From NCBI RefSeq assembly GCF_027172205.1, contig NC_070618.1, positions 6,888,001 to 6,952,000 of the forward strand: DNA of 64,000 nt, written 5' to 3'. Both the position numbers and the translations under genes were made by a program. Shown in pieces: positions 11,781 through 22,800 of this stretch. Under the pieces are notes generated by a model. It was not told the DNA's origin. It searched no databases and saw only the letters and a list, made by a program, of their open reading frames with translations. Each line of letters begins with the position of its first letter. Within the stretch, counting starts at the first letter, position 1. The stretch is from Podarcis raffonei (Eukaryota > Chordata > Lepidosauria > Squamata > Lacertidae).

Positions 11781-12445
11781 GGCATAAACTAAGTCACTCT
11801 GGAAAGAACAGGCAAGACCAACGTTACCTATCATCTCTTAGACTGGGTGTGTCCATGCCATATATTCAAAGCACATCATTTCCTCCAAATATTTCTTGAA
11901 AACCAGTGCTTTTTTTCTTAAAGAAGATGCTTGGGGCACTCTCATTTTGATTCAAGAAAATCACCATTTTATAGTTCAAATCGGGGGAAATAAATACAGT
12001 AAATGAAGAAAAGTGCAAAGATTCACAAAATGTTTAGGGGTACGCATACCCCTGCACACACACACACACCCAGAAAAAAGCACTGCTGAAAACTATGGTT
12101 TCTTAAGGGTGCTGGGACTTGTTGCTCTTTGAAAGGTAAACTACAGCTCCCAAAATATAAATGCAGCTATAAGTGTATTGCGCATAAGTTGTATCGGGGG
12201 GAGACCCAAAGCAATTAAAAGATATACGCCATGCAAAATAATTTCCCATAAAGCAGTACCTATAAAGCATGCAAGAAATCTAAAAAAGAAAGAAGAACTA
12301 CAACAGCTCCCTTTGTTTTATTCCCAGAAGAGTTAACTGCCCTTAACTCTCTTTCTCCAAATCTTCTGTAGGAGAAAAGAATTGTTTGGGCTTTGCTGGA
12401 CGAAGGACCCCACAATTGGCGCACTGTGACTGAGAAGGAAGTCTT

Positions 12446-12590
12446 CATAGCTCAGTCGGTAGAGCAGAAGACTCTGAATCTCAAGGCTGTGGGTTCAAGC
12501 CACACGTTGGGCAAAAGTTTCCTGCATTGCAACGGGTTGGACTAGATGAGCCTTGTGGTCCTCTCCGATTCTATGATTCCCTACTTTCAC
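12446..12590 (+). repeat. tRNA-derived SINE with CR1-like 3' tail
   Basis: Head CATAGCTCAGTCGGTAGAGC and B-box GGGTTCAAGCC, tail GGTTGGACTAGATGAGCC to GATTCTATGATTC. The tail matches CR1 LINE ends. It is not a functional tRNA because no acceptor stem is closed. Confidence 0.8.
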
Positions 12591-12778
12591 GGTTGTAACT
12601 GAGAACCCACAATTTAAACTCGCCTTTGCTGCTTTTCATAGACAAGGCCTGTGTGGTGCCATTCAAGACAAAAGACACAAAGTTAGGTAGCCTTGCGGTC
12701 TTCCCACAACTTTGTTACTTAGTCTGAGTGTGGGGTGTTTGGAACTTCTTACTGCAGGAGTTGGGGAGGGTTTGATTT

Positions 12779-12811
12779 TGAATGAATGAATGAATGAATG
12801 AATGAATGAAT
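12779..12811 (+). repeat. (GAAT)n microsatellite
   Basis: Eight tandem GAAT units. Confidence 0.9.
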
Positions 12812-13200
12812 CTTTATTTGCATCAGCCATCGGCCATAGCAATAAAACAAGAATAGAAATAAAAAGTCAATTATATAAAATACATTTTAGGGTTTTGAAT
12901 CAATAGTCCAACAGTGGATCTTATTCTGATTGCCCCAGCTAAAAACCTTGCAACCTTTGCTGTCACCTGCTCATCTTGATCCGCCAAGAGAAAGGACACT
13001 GCAGCAGTGTTTGGGCGACCCAGAATGGACAATAAAAGAGGGGTGAACTCTTTCCTCAAGTCTTTATAAAGTACGGATTCGGTACTGCCATCTCCACAGG
13101 GACATAAGCGTTTTTCGTGTGCAATCCCTTTATATACAGCCGAGGGCAATACGTTCAATCTTGGGAGAGTAAAAGCGCGTCTAGGCTTTGATATTTTTCC
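12812..13200 (-). mobile_element. LINE ORF2 C-terminal fragment and 3' end
   Basis: Minus strand reads CPCGDGSTESVLYKDLRKEF then TPLLLSILGRPN and LADQDEQVTAKVARFLAGAI. The same protein tail occurs on the plus strand at 62,490-62,684. The LINE clade is not identified. Confidence 0.65.
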
Positions 13201-13384
13201 CCCAGCTCAAGTTTATTGCATTTTTATCCCATCTTTAAATTAAAGGCAATATGGCTTTAATTAACTACCTACTCAGAATATGAGCACAAACAGAGTACTT
13301 GAAACTTTTTTCCCCCCCTGCAAAAAAAGTTAGTAAAGCCTAGCTCAGAGATATTTTGGCTTCCCTCCAACATCCCAGATGAGC

Positions 13385-13452
13385 CTTCAATTCCTGCATT
13401 TCAGAGGGTTGGACTAGATGACCCTTGGGGTCCCTTCCGATTCTATGATTTT
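13385..13452 (+). repeat. CR1-type LINE/SINE tail fragment
   Basis: GGTTGGACTAGATGACCCTT then GATTCTATGATT, the shared CR1-like end. Confidence 0.75.
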
Positions 13453-13597
13453 TTTTAAAGATGCCATATTGCATAAAGCAGAGGCAAACCTAGGATTTGC
13501 TGCAGTTCCCCTAAGTATACACCTGGTGGCACTCAAAGCTTCCTGGCCATGGTAGCGTTATGCATTTGCTTGTCACAGACCCTTTAAAAAGTTTGTA

Positions 13598-13806
13598 CAG
13601 TGCTACCTCGGGTTACATACGCTTCAGGTTACAGACTCCGCTAACCCAGAAATAGTACCTCAGGTTAAGAACTTTGCTTCAGGGTGAGAACAGAAATCGT
13701 GCAGCGGGAGGCCCCATTAGCTAAAGTGGTGCTTCAGGTTAAGCACAGTTTCAGGTTAAGAACGGACCTCCAGAACGAATTAGGTACGTAACCAGAGGTA
13801 CCACTG
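13598..13806. repeat. pogo/Tigger-like miniature element (CAGTGGTACCTCGG family)
   Basis: TA-flanked ends CAGTGCTACCTCGGGTTA and GAGGTACCACTG. Same family as 22,696-22,940 and 63,414-63,647. Confidence 0.8.
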
Positions 13807-14052
13807 TATAAGCAGCCATATGGGCCCATAAAAAGGAGAGCAGGCAGGAAGATGGGAGAGGCTCCAAAACCCACAGCTGAGCAATGCCTTTCTTTGGGGT
13901 CAACTAAAGCCTTGCAAAATGGCAAGCAAGCAAAATGGGTGGAGTATTGAGCTCCTAGCTAAGTGTGACAAGTGGCGTTTCCTCTCTGCCCAGAGGTCTC
14001 AAGAAAGGTTGCCAGCTTTTCAGCTGACTCCTGTAGCTGTTCTTTATATGAG

Positions 14053-14465
14053 CAGGGCCGGATTTAGGTTTGATGCGGCCCTAAGCTACTGAAGGCAATG
14101 GGGCCCTTGATATGTCCTGCTGTCCTTTGTCAACAACAAATTGTCACTGTTTTTTGTGTTGAATATATAATTTATGGACCTAATAGGTATCTAAAGCCAT
14201 TTGCACATGCAGAATGTAGGCACCCTATATATAGAAATGAGCAAACCAGTGATATTTTAGGGAGCAGGCTAGCAGGAGGGGTCCATGACTTACATCATAG
14301 GAGCCTACACAGCACAAAACACTGTTGCTGTATGTAGGTTTTATTTTATTTGTTTTTTTATCTTATATTCTGGAAATGTACATCCAGGTTTTTTTCCTTT
14401 AAAAACAAGAGAGTGGGGCCCTAAGCTACAGCTTGTTTAGCTTATATGTAAATCCAGCACTGTAT
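14053..14465 (+). repeat. Interspersed repeat (GGGCCGGATTTAGG family)
   Basis: Starts AGGGCCGGATTTAGGTTTGA and ends TGTAAATCCAGCACTG. A reverse copy is split at 27,232-28,280. Class unknown, possibly a DNA element with short inverted ends. Confidence 0.6.
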
Positions 14466-14837
14466 ATGAGCAGACTGAAATAACAAACAAGGTTTCCATA
14501 GCATGGGGAAAACACAGTCACCTGTTAACTGCTGCAGAGGGCATGAATGGAAAGTGGAGAGGCACAGCCTCAAGGCTAAACCAAGTAACTGCATGCAGTG
14601 TTTAATATTGTACACATAAAGGTTGCCACACCCTAGTAATATCTTGCTTCCCTAGCCATCCAGCCCCAGGGTGTGGCATTCTAACTTCTATAGAATTAAT
14701 GCCATTTTAGCAGCCAGCCTTAAACATGTATTCAATTAAAACAACCACCACCTGGTTTTCCCTGCTGCAGAATCACCAAAGCACACAGAGAACTAGTTAA
14801 GGACTCCAAAAGACAACATACAAACATGTTAACTTAC

Positions 14838-14910
14838 CACAAAATACCCAAGAGCCACCTTCCAAACATTCTCTTGCAGGGCTCTTCTTTATATACCTGT
14901 GGTGATGTCA
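14838..14910 (-). promoter_or_regulatory. Candidate perilipin promoter and untranslated exon 1
   Basis: On the minus strand a TATA box (GTATATAAAG, 14887-14896) is preceded by an ATF/CRE-like TGACATCA (14903-14910) and, further up, a GGTGGGGCG GC-type box near 14963. A GTAAGT donor at 14832-14837 lies about 50 bases downstream of the TATA box. This leaves room for a short non-coding first exon ending at 14838 that would splice to the acceptor at 11799. It lies in unique sequence at the right distance and strand for the perilipin gene. No transcript evidence is available. Confidence 0.5.
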
Positions 14911-15250
14911 TCAAAAGGCAGACCATGCTTGAGTGACAGCTCAAGAAAGCAATCAGAAACGCCCCACCACAGCAAATATGGGGTTGTGTAGATCGGTGGC
15001 TCTTCTTGAGAAAGAGGGTGGGTTGACGCTGTGGTGGTTCATTTTCTGCCTGGCAACTGATGACTCAGAAATTTGACACTGTCTCGCACTACACTTTGCA
15101 TCCATTGGGCACTGGTGAAGGGAAAGCTCAGTCCTATGCACTGTTTACTCAGAAGTAAGACTGAGTTCAGTGGAACTTACTGCCAAGTAAATGTGCAGTC
15201 ATGCAGCCCAACTCTATGTATTGTTTACTCGGAAGTAAATTCATTGGTGC

Positions 15251-15600
15251 TTAAAGGTAAAGGGACCCCATACCATTAGGTCCAGTCGTGACTGACTCTG
15301 GGGTTGTGGCGCTCATATCGCTTTATTGGCCAAGGAAGCCGGTGTACAGCTTCCAGGTCATGTGGCCAGCATGACTAAGCCGCTTCTGGCAAACCAGAGC
15401 AGTGCGCGGAAATGCCGTTTACCTTCCCGCCACAGTGGTACCTATTTATCTACTTGCACTTTGACGTGCTTTTCAACTGCTAGGTTGGCAGGAGCAGGGA
15501 CCGAGCAACGGGAGCTCACCCCGTCGCGGGGATTTGAACTGCCGACCTTCTGATTGGCAAGTCCTAGGCTCTGTGGTTTAACCCACAGCGCCACCCGCGT
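15251..15600 (-). repeat. Sauria-type SINE
   Basis: Reverse full-length copy in the perilipin/STRA6-like A intergenic region. Between it and the next copy, 15,775-15,905 is a repeat with CCATACCCTCCAAGTGTCC. Confidence 0.92.
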
Positions 15601-16114
15601 GCTTACTCCCAAGTAAATATCTCCCATCAAACAAGGAGTTGAAACTGGCAGCAGGAAAAGGGTTAACCACCCCTTCCCACCTGCTTTCTATCTATGCCTG
15701 ATTGCAGCATTATTAGCTCCCCCCCCCTTAAAGGGAGATGGGAAGTTATACAGAACTCCATACAACTTATAGCTCAGTCCCATACCCTCCAAGTGTCCAA
15801 TTTTCCAGTCCCAGAGTTACAGAAGTCATCCCAGTTTCTGATTTGATCCCGGAATGTCCCAGTTATCCATTTTCCTCACCTCCACACCTGGGAGAAAAAT
15901 TAAAAGTGGTGTGTGTACATGTTCAAAAACAGAGTCCTGTTTATACTGAAAATAAAATTCCCACACCGAATGAAGGAAATGGCGCAGCTGGCATATGAAG
16001 CCCTTTCTAGGAAGGCTAAAGGCTTGCCTTTGTAAATAAAAAGTAATAAAGCTGAGTGTTTGCGGTACCTGCTGAGGAGCACCAGCAAAAACATACCCCA
16101 TACTAGAAAAACTA

Positions 16115-16470
16115 AAAGTAAATGTAAAGGGACCCCTGACCATCAGGTCCAGTCGCGGACGACTCTGGGGTTGCGGCGCTCATCTGGCTTTACTGGCCGA
16201 GGGAGCCGGCATACAGCTTTTGGATCATATGGCCAGCATGACTAAGCCACTTCTGGCGAACAAGAGCAGAGCACGGAAATGCCATTTACTTTCCTGCTGG
16301 AGTGGTACCTATTTATCTACTTGCACTTTGACGTGCTTTTGAACTGCTAGGTTGGCAGGAGCAGGGACCGAGCAACGGGAGCTCACCCTGTCATGGGGAT
16401 TTGAACCGCCGACCTTCTGATCGGCAAGCCCTAGGCTCTGTGGTTTAACCCACAGTGCCACCCGTGTCCC
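16115..16470 (-). repeat. Sauria-type SINE
   Basis: Reverse full-length copy. The next 590 bases (16,471-17,060) hold no recognised feature and may include the 3' UTR of STRA6-like A. Confidence 0.92.
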
Positions 16471-17059
16471 ACTAGAACTACTGCTCATGAAATAACATCT
16501 CTCTCGTTTCTGTCACATTTAAACAAGCAGTATTTATTTGCGCGAAAGTATTTTAGCTTTTGCAATGTTCAAATTGTCAATATTTCTGTATCCTCATTTT
16601 GAATTACAAAGTTTTACCAGCAGGAAAAATTGAAACCGGATGATTTCCAGACATATATGGGCATCAGGCTTACTGAGCTGTGGCCTTTCTGATGTTTGGA
16701 TACACTAACTATGACCTCATTGGTGTGTGCTGTGACATCACCAGTGTGACCACAGTGCTAGCATGTGAATTTTGAAGATGCAGCTGTAGTACATTTTCCA
16801 CTGGGGAAGGATGGACATATCAAAGGCCTTTTGTCTATAATTCCAGCAGTTCGATTCATCTATGCCAAAAATCACTCAGAGATGGGTTTCACTGGAGACC
16901 TACCAATGAAACAGCAGGAAAATGCCGGAAGCATGATGAAAACCAGCAAATGAGGTACTATTCAGATATCTTCCACATCATACAGGCAGAAAGACATCTG
17001 GGCTAGCAGTTCTCCAGGCCATCTCAAATAGCAAGCTCAAGTTCAAGGGATGAATGGTT

Positions 17060-17240
17060 AGAGCTCAATAGCAGAGTTTTTCCTTGGCAAGCATAAGGTC
17101 CTAGATTCGATCGCTGGAGTCTCTTCAGTTAAGAGGGTCTCAGGTGGCAGAACTGGAGTAGACCAACAGCCAATCTTAGTACATAGACTCAGTTTGATGG
17201 GCCAATGGTCCGATACAGTATTAGGAAGTTGTATATGAGG
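17060..17240 (+). repeat. Diverged tRNA-derived SINE
   Basis: Degenerate head AGCTCAATAGCAGAG, AGGTCCTAGATTCGATCGC and tail GATGGGCCAATGGTCCGATA. Old copy just downstream of the STRA6-like A stop codon. Confidence 0.6.
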
Positions 17241-17330
17241 AATATGGCAGTGCAGTCTCAGTGAGATTCATTTCAGTCCCATTGCATCTGTAGTGGGGTG
17301 AATTAGGAACACATTTGTAGGAGAGGACCC

Positions 17331-17425
17331 TCATTTTTGCTTCCTGAGTGCTGAGAGGCTGGGGTTATTTAGAAGAGTGTATGACAGCAGCCACCTTGTC
17401 CTGGCTTTGTTGGAAACCCTGAAAT
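17331..17425 (-). CDS. STRA6L: STRA6-like A last exon and stop
   Basis: [20 protein letters not shown] then [11 protein letters not shown] and TGA at 17331-17333. The acceptor used is TTTTAG at 17426-17427; the nearer CAG at 17417-17419 gives the wrong phase. Human STRA6 ends [20 protein letters not shown] in the same way. Confidence 0.9.
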
Positions 17426-19761
17426 CTAAAAGAAAACAAGGCATCAGTGCTTAATTTCTAATATGCTGCCTAATCTCCTTTCTCCTTCAAGGCACGGACA
17501 GCAGGTGGAACAAGCTTCATTAACGTGGTTGCCACTTCAAAAAACACCCAGTATACTGGCTTCACCTGTGGGACGAGCCAAGCATCCACACACACACACA
17601 AACATGCACACTGCTGTTACATCGCGGTTCAGCAACCTTTTTCAGCCCTGGGCCGATCCACCGTCCCTCAGGCCATGTGGTGGGCCAAACTATATTTGGG
17701 GGGGGCAGGGGAGAATGAATGAATTCCTATGCCCCACAAATAACCCAGAGATGCAATTTTAAATAAAAAGACACATTCTACTCATGTAAAAACATGCTGA
17801 TTCCCGGACTGTCCGTGGGCCAGATTGAGAAGGCGATTGGGCCGAATCCGGCCCCCGGGCCTTAGTTTGCGTACCTCTGGTCTACACACTTGTGAGAATG
17901 CAATATTTCCTAACCTGAACATTTCATAGATGGTCCATATCACTGCAGTGCCCATATCTGCCCGCAGAGAGCAGGAAAGACGGTGAAATTTGATCCTAAG
18001 GCACTTGCGGAGTTTTGAGATTTTGCTAGTAAATGTCAGAATTTGCTTACACTTCTTACTGGCATCCTAAAACAATAGCGAGTATGGATAAACGGCAACT
18101 ATATTCCTAATATTTACTGTAACGTGTATAAATCTGTAGCAGCCCAACTAGAGTCTACCTGTTACTGTTGCGTTGGTGAAATGAAGATAGTTGGTGGTTC
18201 TCCTCTGTTGTCTCTCTCTCGTTTGGACCACGAGAAGGTGGCAAAAACAGACGAGGGTGGGATTCGTGTGGTAGTGGTCCATGAAGAGCATCCCTATCCA
18301 TGTCCTGAATCCTGCAGTCGAATCACAGTGAGGGAAAAATTCAGTTTGTGTCAAAAAAGGTTATTTATGTATGCCACTACTGTGACCCATGTTCTGTTAG
18401 CCCCAAAATGGAAAAGGTCCCAACTAAAGAAAATTGGCAACTTACCGTATTTTTCGCTCTATAGGACGCACTTTTCCCGCTCCAAAAATTAAGGGGAAAT
18501 GTGTGTGCGTCCTATGGAGTGAATGTAGGGTCCTTGGCTTCAGCGAGAGCAACGTGAAGCCTCCGAAGCGCAGAGAGAGCACTCCCTCCGCGCTCTGGAG
18601 GCTTCACGTTGCTTTCGCTGAAGCCTGGAGAGCGAGAGGGGTTGGTGCGAACCGACCCCTCTCACTCTCCAGGCTTCAGGGATAGCCGCCTGAAGCCTTC
18701 GGAGCGCAGCGTGAGTTCCCGCTGCGCTCCACAGGCTTCAGGTTCCTTTTGCTGAAGCCGGGAGAGCAAGACTCTCCTGGCTTCAGCAGAGAGGGAGAGC
18801 TGCGCAGCGCCCCTTCAGCCAAGCGGGAGGAGAAATGGAAGGGGCTCCGTTTGTCCTGCCGCTTCGCTGAAGGGGCGCTGAGCAGAGAGAGGGAGAATTT
18901 TTTTTTCTTGTTCTCCCCCTCTAAAACAAGGTGTATCCTATGGTCGGGTGCATCCTATAGAGCGAAAAATACGGTAAATTGATGGAATATGTGCAGTTTG
19001 CAGACCTCACATATAGAATAAGAGAACAAGAAGAACATACGTTTAAAGAAGGTTGGAAAATGTTTATTGAATATATGGGGGGGAATTGTGTACACTTGAA
19101 AATGTTGGCAGCATTAAGATAAATTCAACAGCGTAAACATGTTTTGATGGAAGTAATAATGGAATACTGAATGGTATAGTTTATATAAAATATGCAGGGA
19201 TTCATGATAGGCAAAATGCACCGTGGAAAGAGAAAAAGGGAAGCCATTGACATTTTAAGGTTGTTTAAATGAGTATTTTAAATTGTAAAACAGAAAATTT
19301 AATAAAAATTATATGCACACAAAAAATGAACTTAAGAAGGGAAAACTGAAAAACTGAAAATAAAAACTAAAATTGAGAGATTTGGACATCCCTGCTGAGC
19401 ACATGGGAATTTGTAAACCCTTTATCCATAGATCTCAGGGCAGTTCACAACATAAATAAATACAAAAACAAGCCACGAACGTGTGAACAAGCAGAACGTG
19501 TGAACAAGCTAAAGGGCAGTTACCATGGGGCAGTTGCAGAAAACTGGTACTGTCCATCAATAGGTAACCTGCATGCCTGACTGCTTAAACCTAGTCAACA
19601 TTTTTTAATCAACTGAAGTTTGAGTTGATTAATTTAGCTATTAAGCTGATAAAATCATGCAGCCTTCATTGTGGGCTTTCCCTTGCTCTTTGGGTTTGCT
19701 TACTTGCTTCTTTTTTGAAAGTCAGAGATGTTTGAGAACCTTCCAGCCTTATGGCCCTAGA

Positions 19762-19804
<43 letters not shown>

Positions 19805-22800
19805 AGAAGAAGAAGAAGAAGAAGAAGAAGAAGAAGAAGAAGAGGAGGAGGAGTTTGGATTTGATATCCCGCCTTTCACTCCCCTTCAGGAGTCTCAAAG
19901 CGGCTAACAATCTCCTTTCCCTTCCTCCCCCACAACAAACACTCTGTGAGGTAAGTGGGGCTGAGAGACTTCAAAGAAGTGTGACTGGCCCAAGGTCACC
20001 CAGCAGCTGCATGTGGAGGAGTGGAGACGCGAACCCGGTTCCCCAGATTACGAATCTACCGCTCTTAACCACTACACCACACTGACCGTAGCCCAGGCCT
20101 TACCCAGGTCAGCTGCTTCATAGCCTTTGGGCATGATTGTCCTGTCTATCCGAGCAATTAGCCAGGCTCCCACGATGACGCTGCACAGCAGACGGAACAG
20201 GCAGGCCCCCAGGCCCAGCACCACGTTGTAGAAGAACAAGAAGTAGTTGAAATTGTGGAAAGCTTTCCTGGAGATAAGGACAAATCGCCACAGGAGAGTC
20301 ACAATAGCAGACGCACTCAAGGAGGCAGCATCAAGTGTAAAATGAATCAAACTGCTTCTAGCTTTCAGGCTTCCAGCTAAAGGTACACGTGGGAATCAAA
20401 AGCAAGTCACAGGATTGTACAGATGGGCTCCGAGTCTAGTCATACTCAGAGTAAGCCCATTATAGTCCATTACTTTCAGTTGCTCCGCTCTGAGGGGAGG
20501 TTAGCTGGACACAGGGCCAGACTTTGGCCTTTCAAATTTCAGCAGCACCCTGTGTGGGGGCCACAATTGGACACCCCCTCGCAGCTCGCCTTCGGTTCTT
20601 CCCAATTCACTACGTCATACTTGTGGCACCATGTTTGTTTTCAAGATCTTCTCTTGTGCAAACTCCCTTGTGAGGATGGCACTATTATAAAGTATAAGGG
20701 ACGCGGGTGGCGCTGTGCTCTTGGTCAAAGGTTCGAATCCCTGTGACGGGGTGAGCTCCCAGCTCCTGCCAACCTAGCAGTTCGAAAGCACACTAGTGCA
20801 AGTTGATAAATAGGTACTGCTGTGGCAGAAAGGTAAATGGTGTTTCTGTGCGCTCTGGTTTCCATCACAGTGTTCTGTTGCGCCAGAAGCGGTTTAGTCA
20901 TGCTGGCCACATGACCAGGAAAGCTGTTTGTGGACAAACGCTGACTCCCTCGGCCTGAAAGCGAAATGAGTGCCACACTCCGTAGTTGCCTTTGACTGGA
21001 CTTAACCATACAGGGGACCTTTACCTTTTTTACCTATTAGAAAGTTTAACCACTAGGTAGCACCAGATACCAACAGGTAGCACCACCAGGGGACGCGGGT
21101 GGCGCTGTGGGTTAAACCACAGAGCCTAGGACTTGCCGATCAGAAGGTGAGCGGTTCAAATCCCCGCGACAGGGTGAGCTCCCGTTGCTCGGTCCCTGCT
21201 CCTGCCAACCTAGCAGTTCAAAAGCACGTCAAAGTGCAAGTAGATAAATAGGTACCGCTCCGGCGGGAAGGTAAACGGCATTTCCGTGCACTGCTCTGGT
21301 TCACCAGAAGCAGCTTAGTCATGCTGGCCACATGACCCGGAAGCTGTACGCTGGCTCCCTCGGCCAATAAAGCGAGATGAGCACCGCAACCCCAGAGTCG
21401 GCCACAACTGGACCTAATGGTCAGGGGTCCCTTTACCTTTACTAGCACCAGATTTAACATTTCTGGATGGTCACAGGACTTTCCTGTTGCTGTTGTATTC
21501 TTGTTCAAGACAGAGAACAATGTCCTTGCAAGAATCCTGACTAGTATGTTCTCCCAGCAAACACTATGGTTACACTTTTCCTCCATCAGACAGAAGCAGC
21601 AAACATTTCTTGCCTTGCACAGCTTCGACTGGAACAGATTTTTCTATCATGAACTTGAACAATGGGAAGTAGAAAGGACAGCTTTTTTCTAGCACGGCTC
21701 CAACGCCTTTAACAACTGCATGATAAGCAGAAACTCATCGGCAGGACCAGTAGATGTGTCTGTTGTGCAAGCTGGATAAAATGTTAAGAGCCCTCCCCTG
21801 GACAAAAAACAAACCCCGTTGGCAACCCAACTTCCTTGCCCTGACCTGTTATCAAGAGCCAAAGGCTTTTCCTTGTCAGTCAGCAAAATCTTCGGCTGAA
21901 GAAAGAAGGCAGTAGCTGTTGCAATCTGCAGTTGCATGAGCCCTATGACGACGGCAAGTGTGAGGCTGAGGCAGAAAAGGCAGAGAGAAGTGACAGTTTT
22001 ATGAGATTGTAACACAAATATAAGGAGCTGAATACCAAGGTCAAGTATGCATCAGTACATTTCTTTCCCAGCTATCACCGACAACAGACCGCTAGTAATA
22101 ATTGAAAGACTGATTTAAAAAACCAGCAAAGTCAAAAAATGCCGTGGATCTACAAGGGTTATTAAGGGGAATCTGTGCTGAGCTGCAAATGGGCTCTCCT
22201 ACAACTGCTATTGGACCATAAAGAAGGCTGATCGCCCAAGAATGGATGCTTTTGAATTATGGTGCATGGAGGAGACTCTTGAGAGTCCCATGGACGGCAA
22301 GAAGATCAAACCTCTCCATTCTTCAGGAAACCAGCCCTGAGTGCTCACTGGAAGGACAGATCCTGAAGCTGAGGCTCCAATACTTTGGCCACCTCATGAG
22401 AAGAGAAGACTCCCTGGAAAAGACCCTGATGTTGGGAAAGATGAAAGCCACAAGCAGAAGGGGACGACAGAGGAGGAGATGGTTGGACAGTGTTTTCGAA
22501 GCTACCAGCATGAGTTTGACCAAACTGCGGGAGGCAGTGGAAGACAGGAGTGCCTGGCGTGCTCTGGTCCATGAGGTCACAAAGAGTCGGACACGACTAA
22601 ACGACTAAACAACAACAACACGACAACAACTGCTATGCCACACCCACTGGGGTGGCTGGAAAATACCAGGATGTACACATAGGAAATCGGCAATACAGTG
22701 GTACCTCGGGTTAAGTACTTAATTCGTTCTGGAGGTCCATTCTTAACCTGAAACTGTTCTTAACCTGAAGCACCACTTTAGCTAATGGGGCCTCCTGTTG

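Noticed and set aside
17410-17425. Nearer CAG acceptor (17417-17419) for the last exon of STRA6-like A
   Set aside because: It needs phase 2 while the upstream donor is phase 1; the TTTTAG at 17426 fits and mirrors paralogue B.
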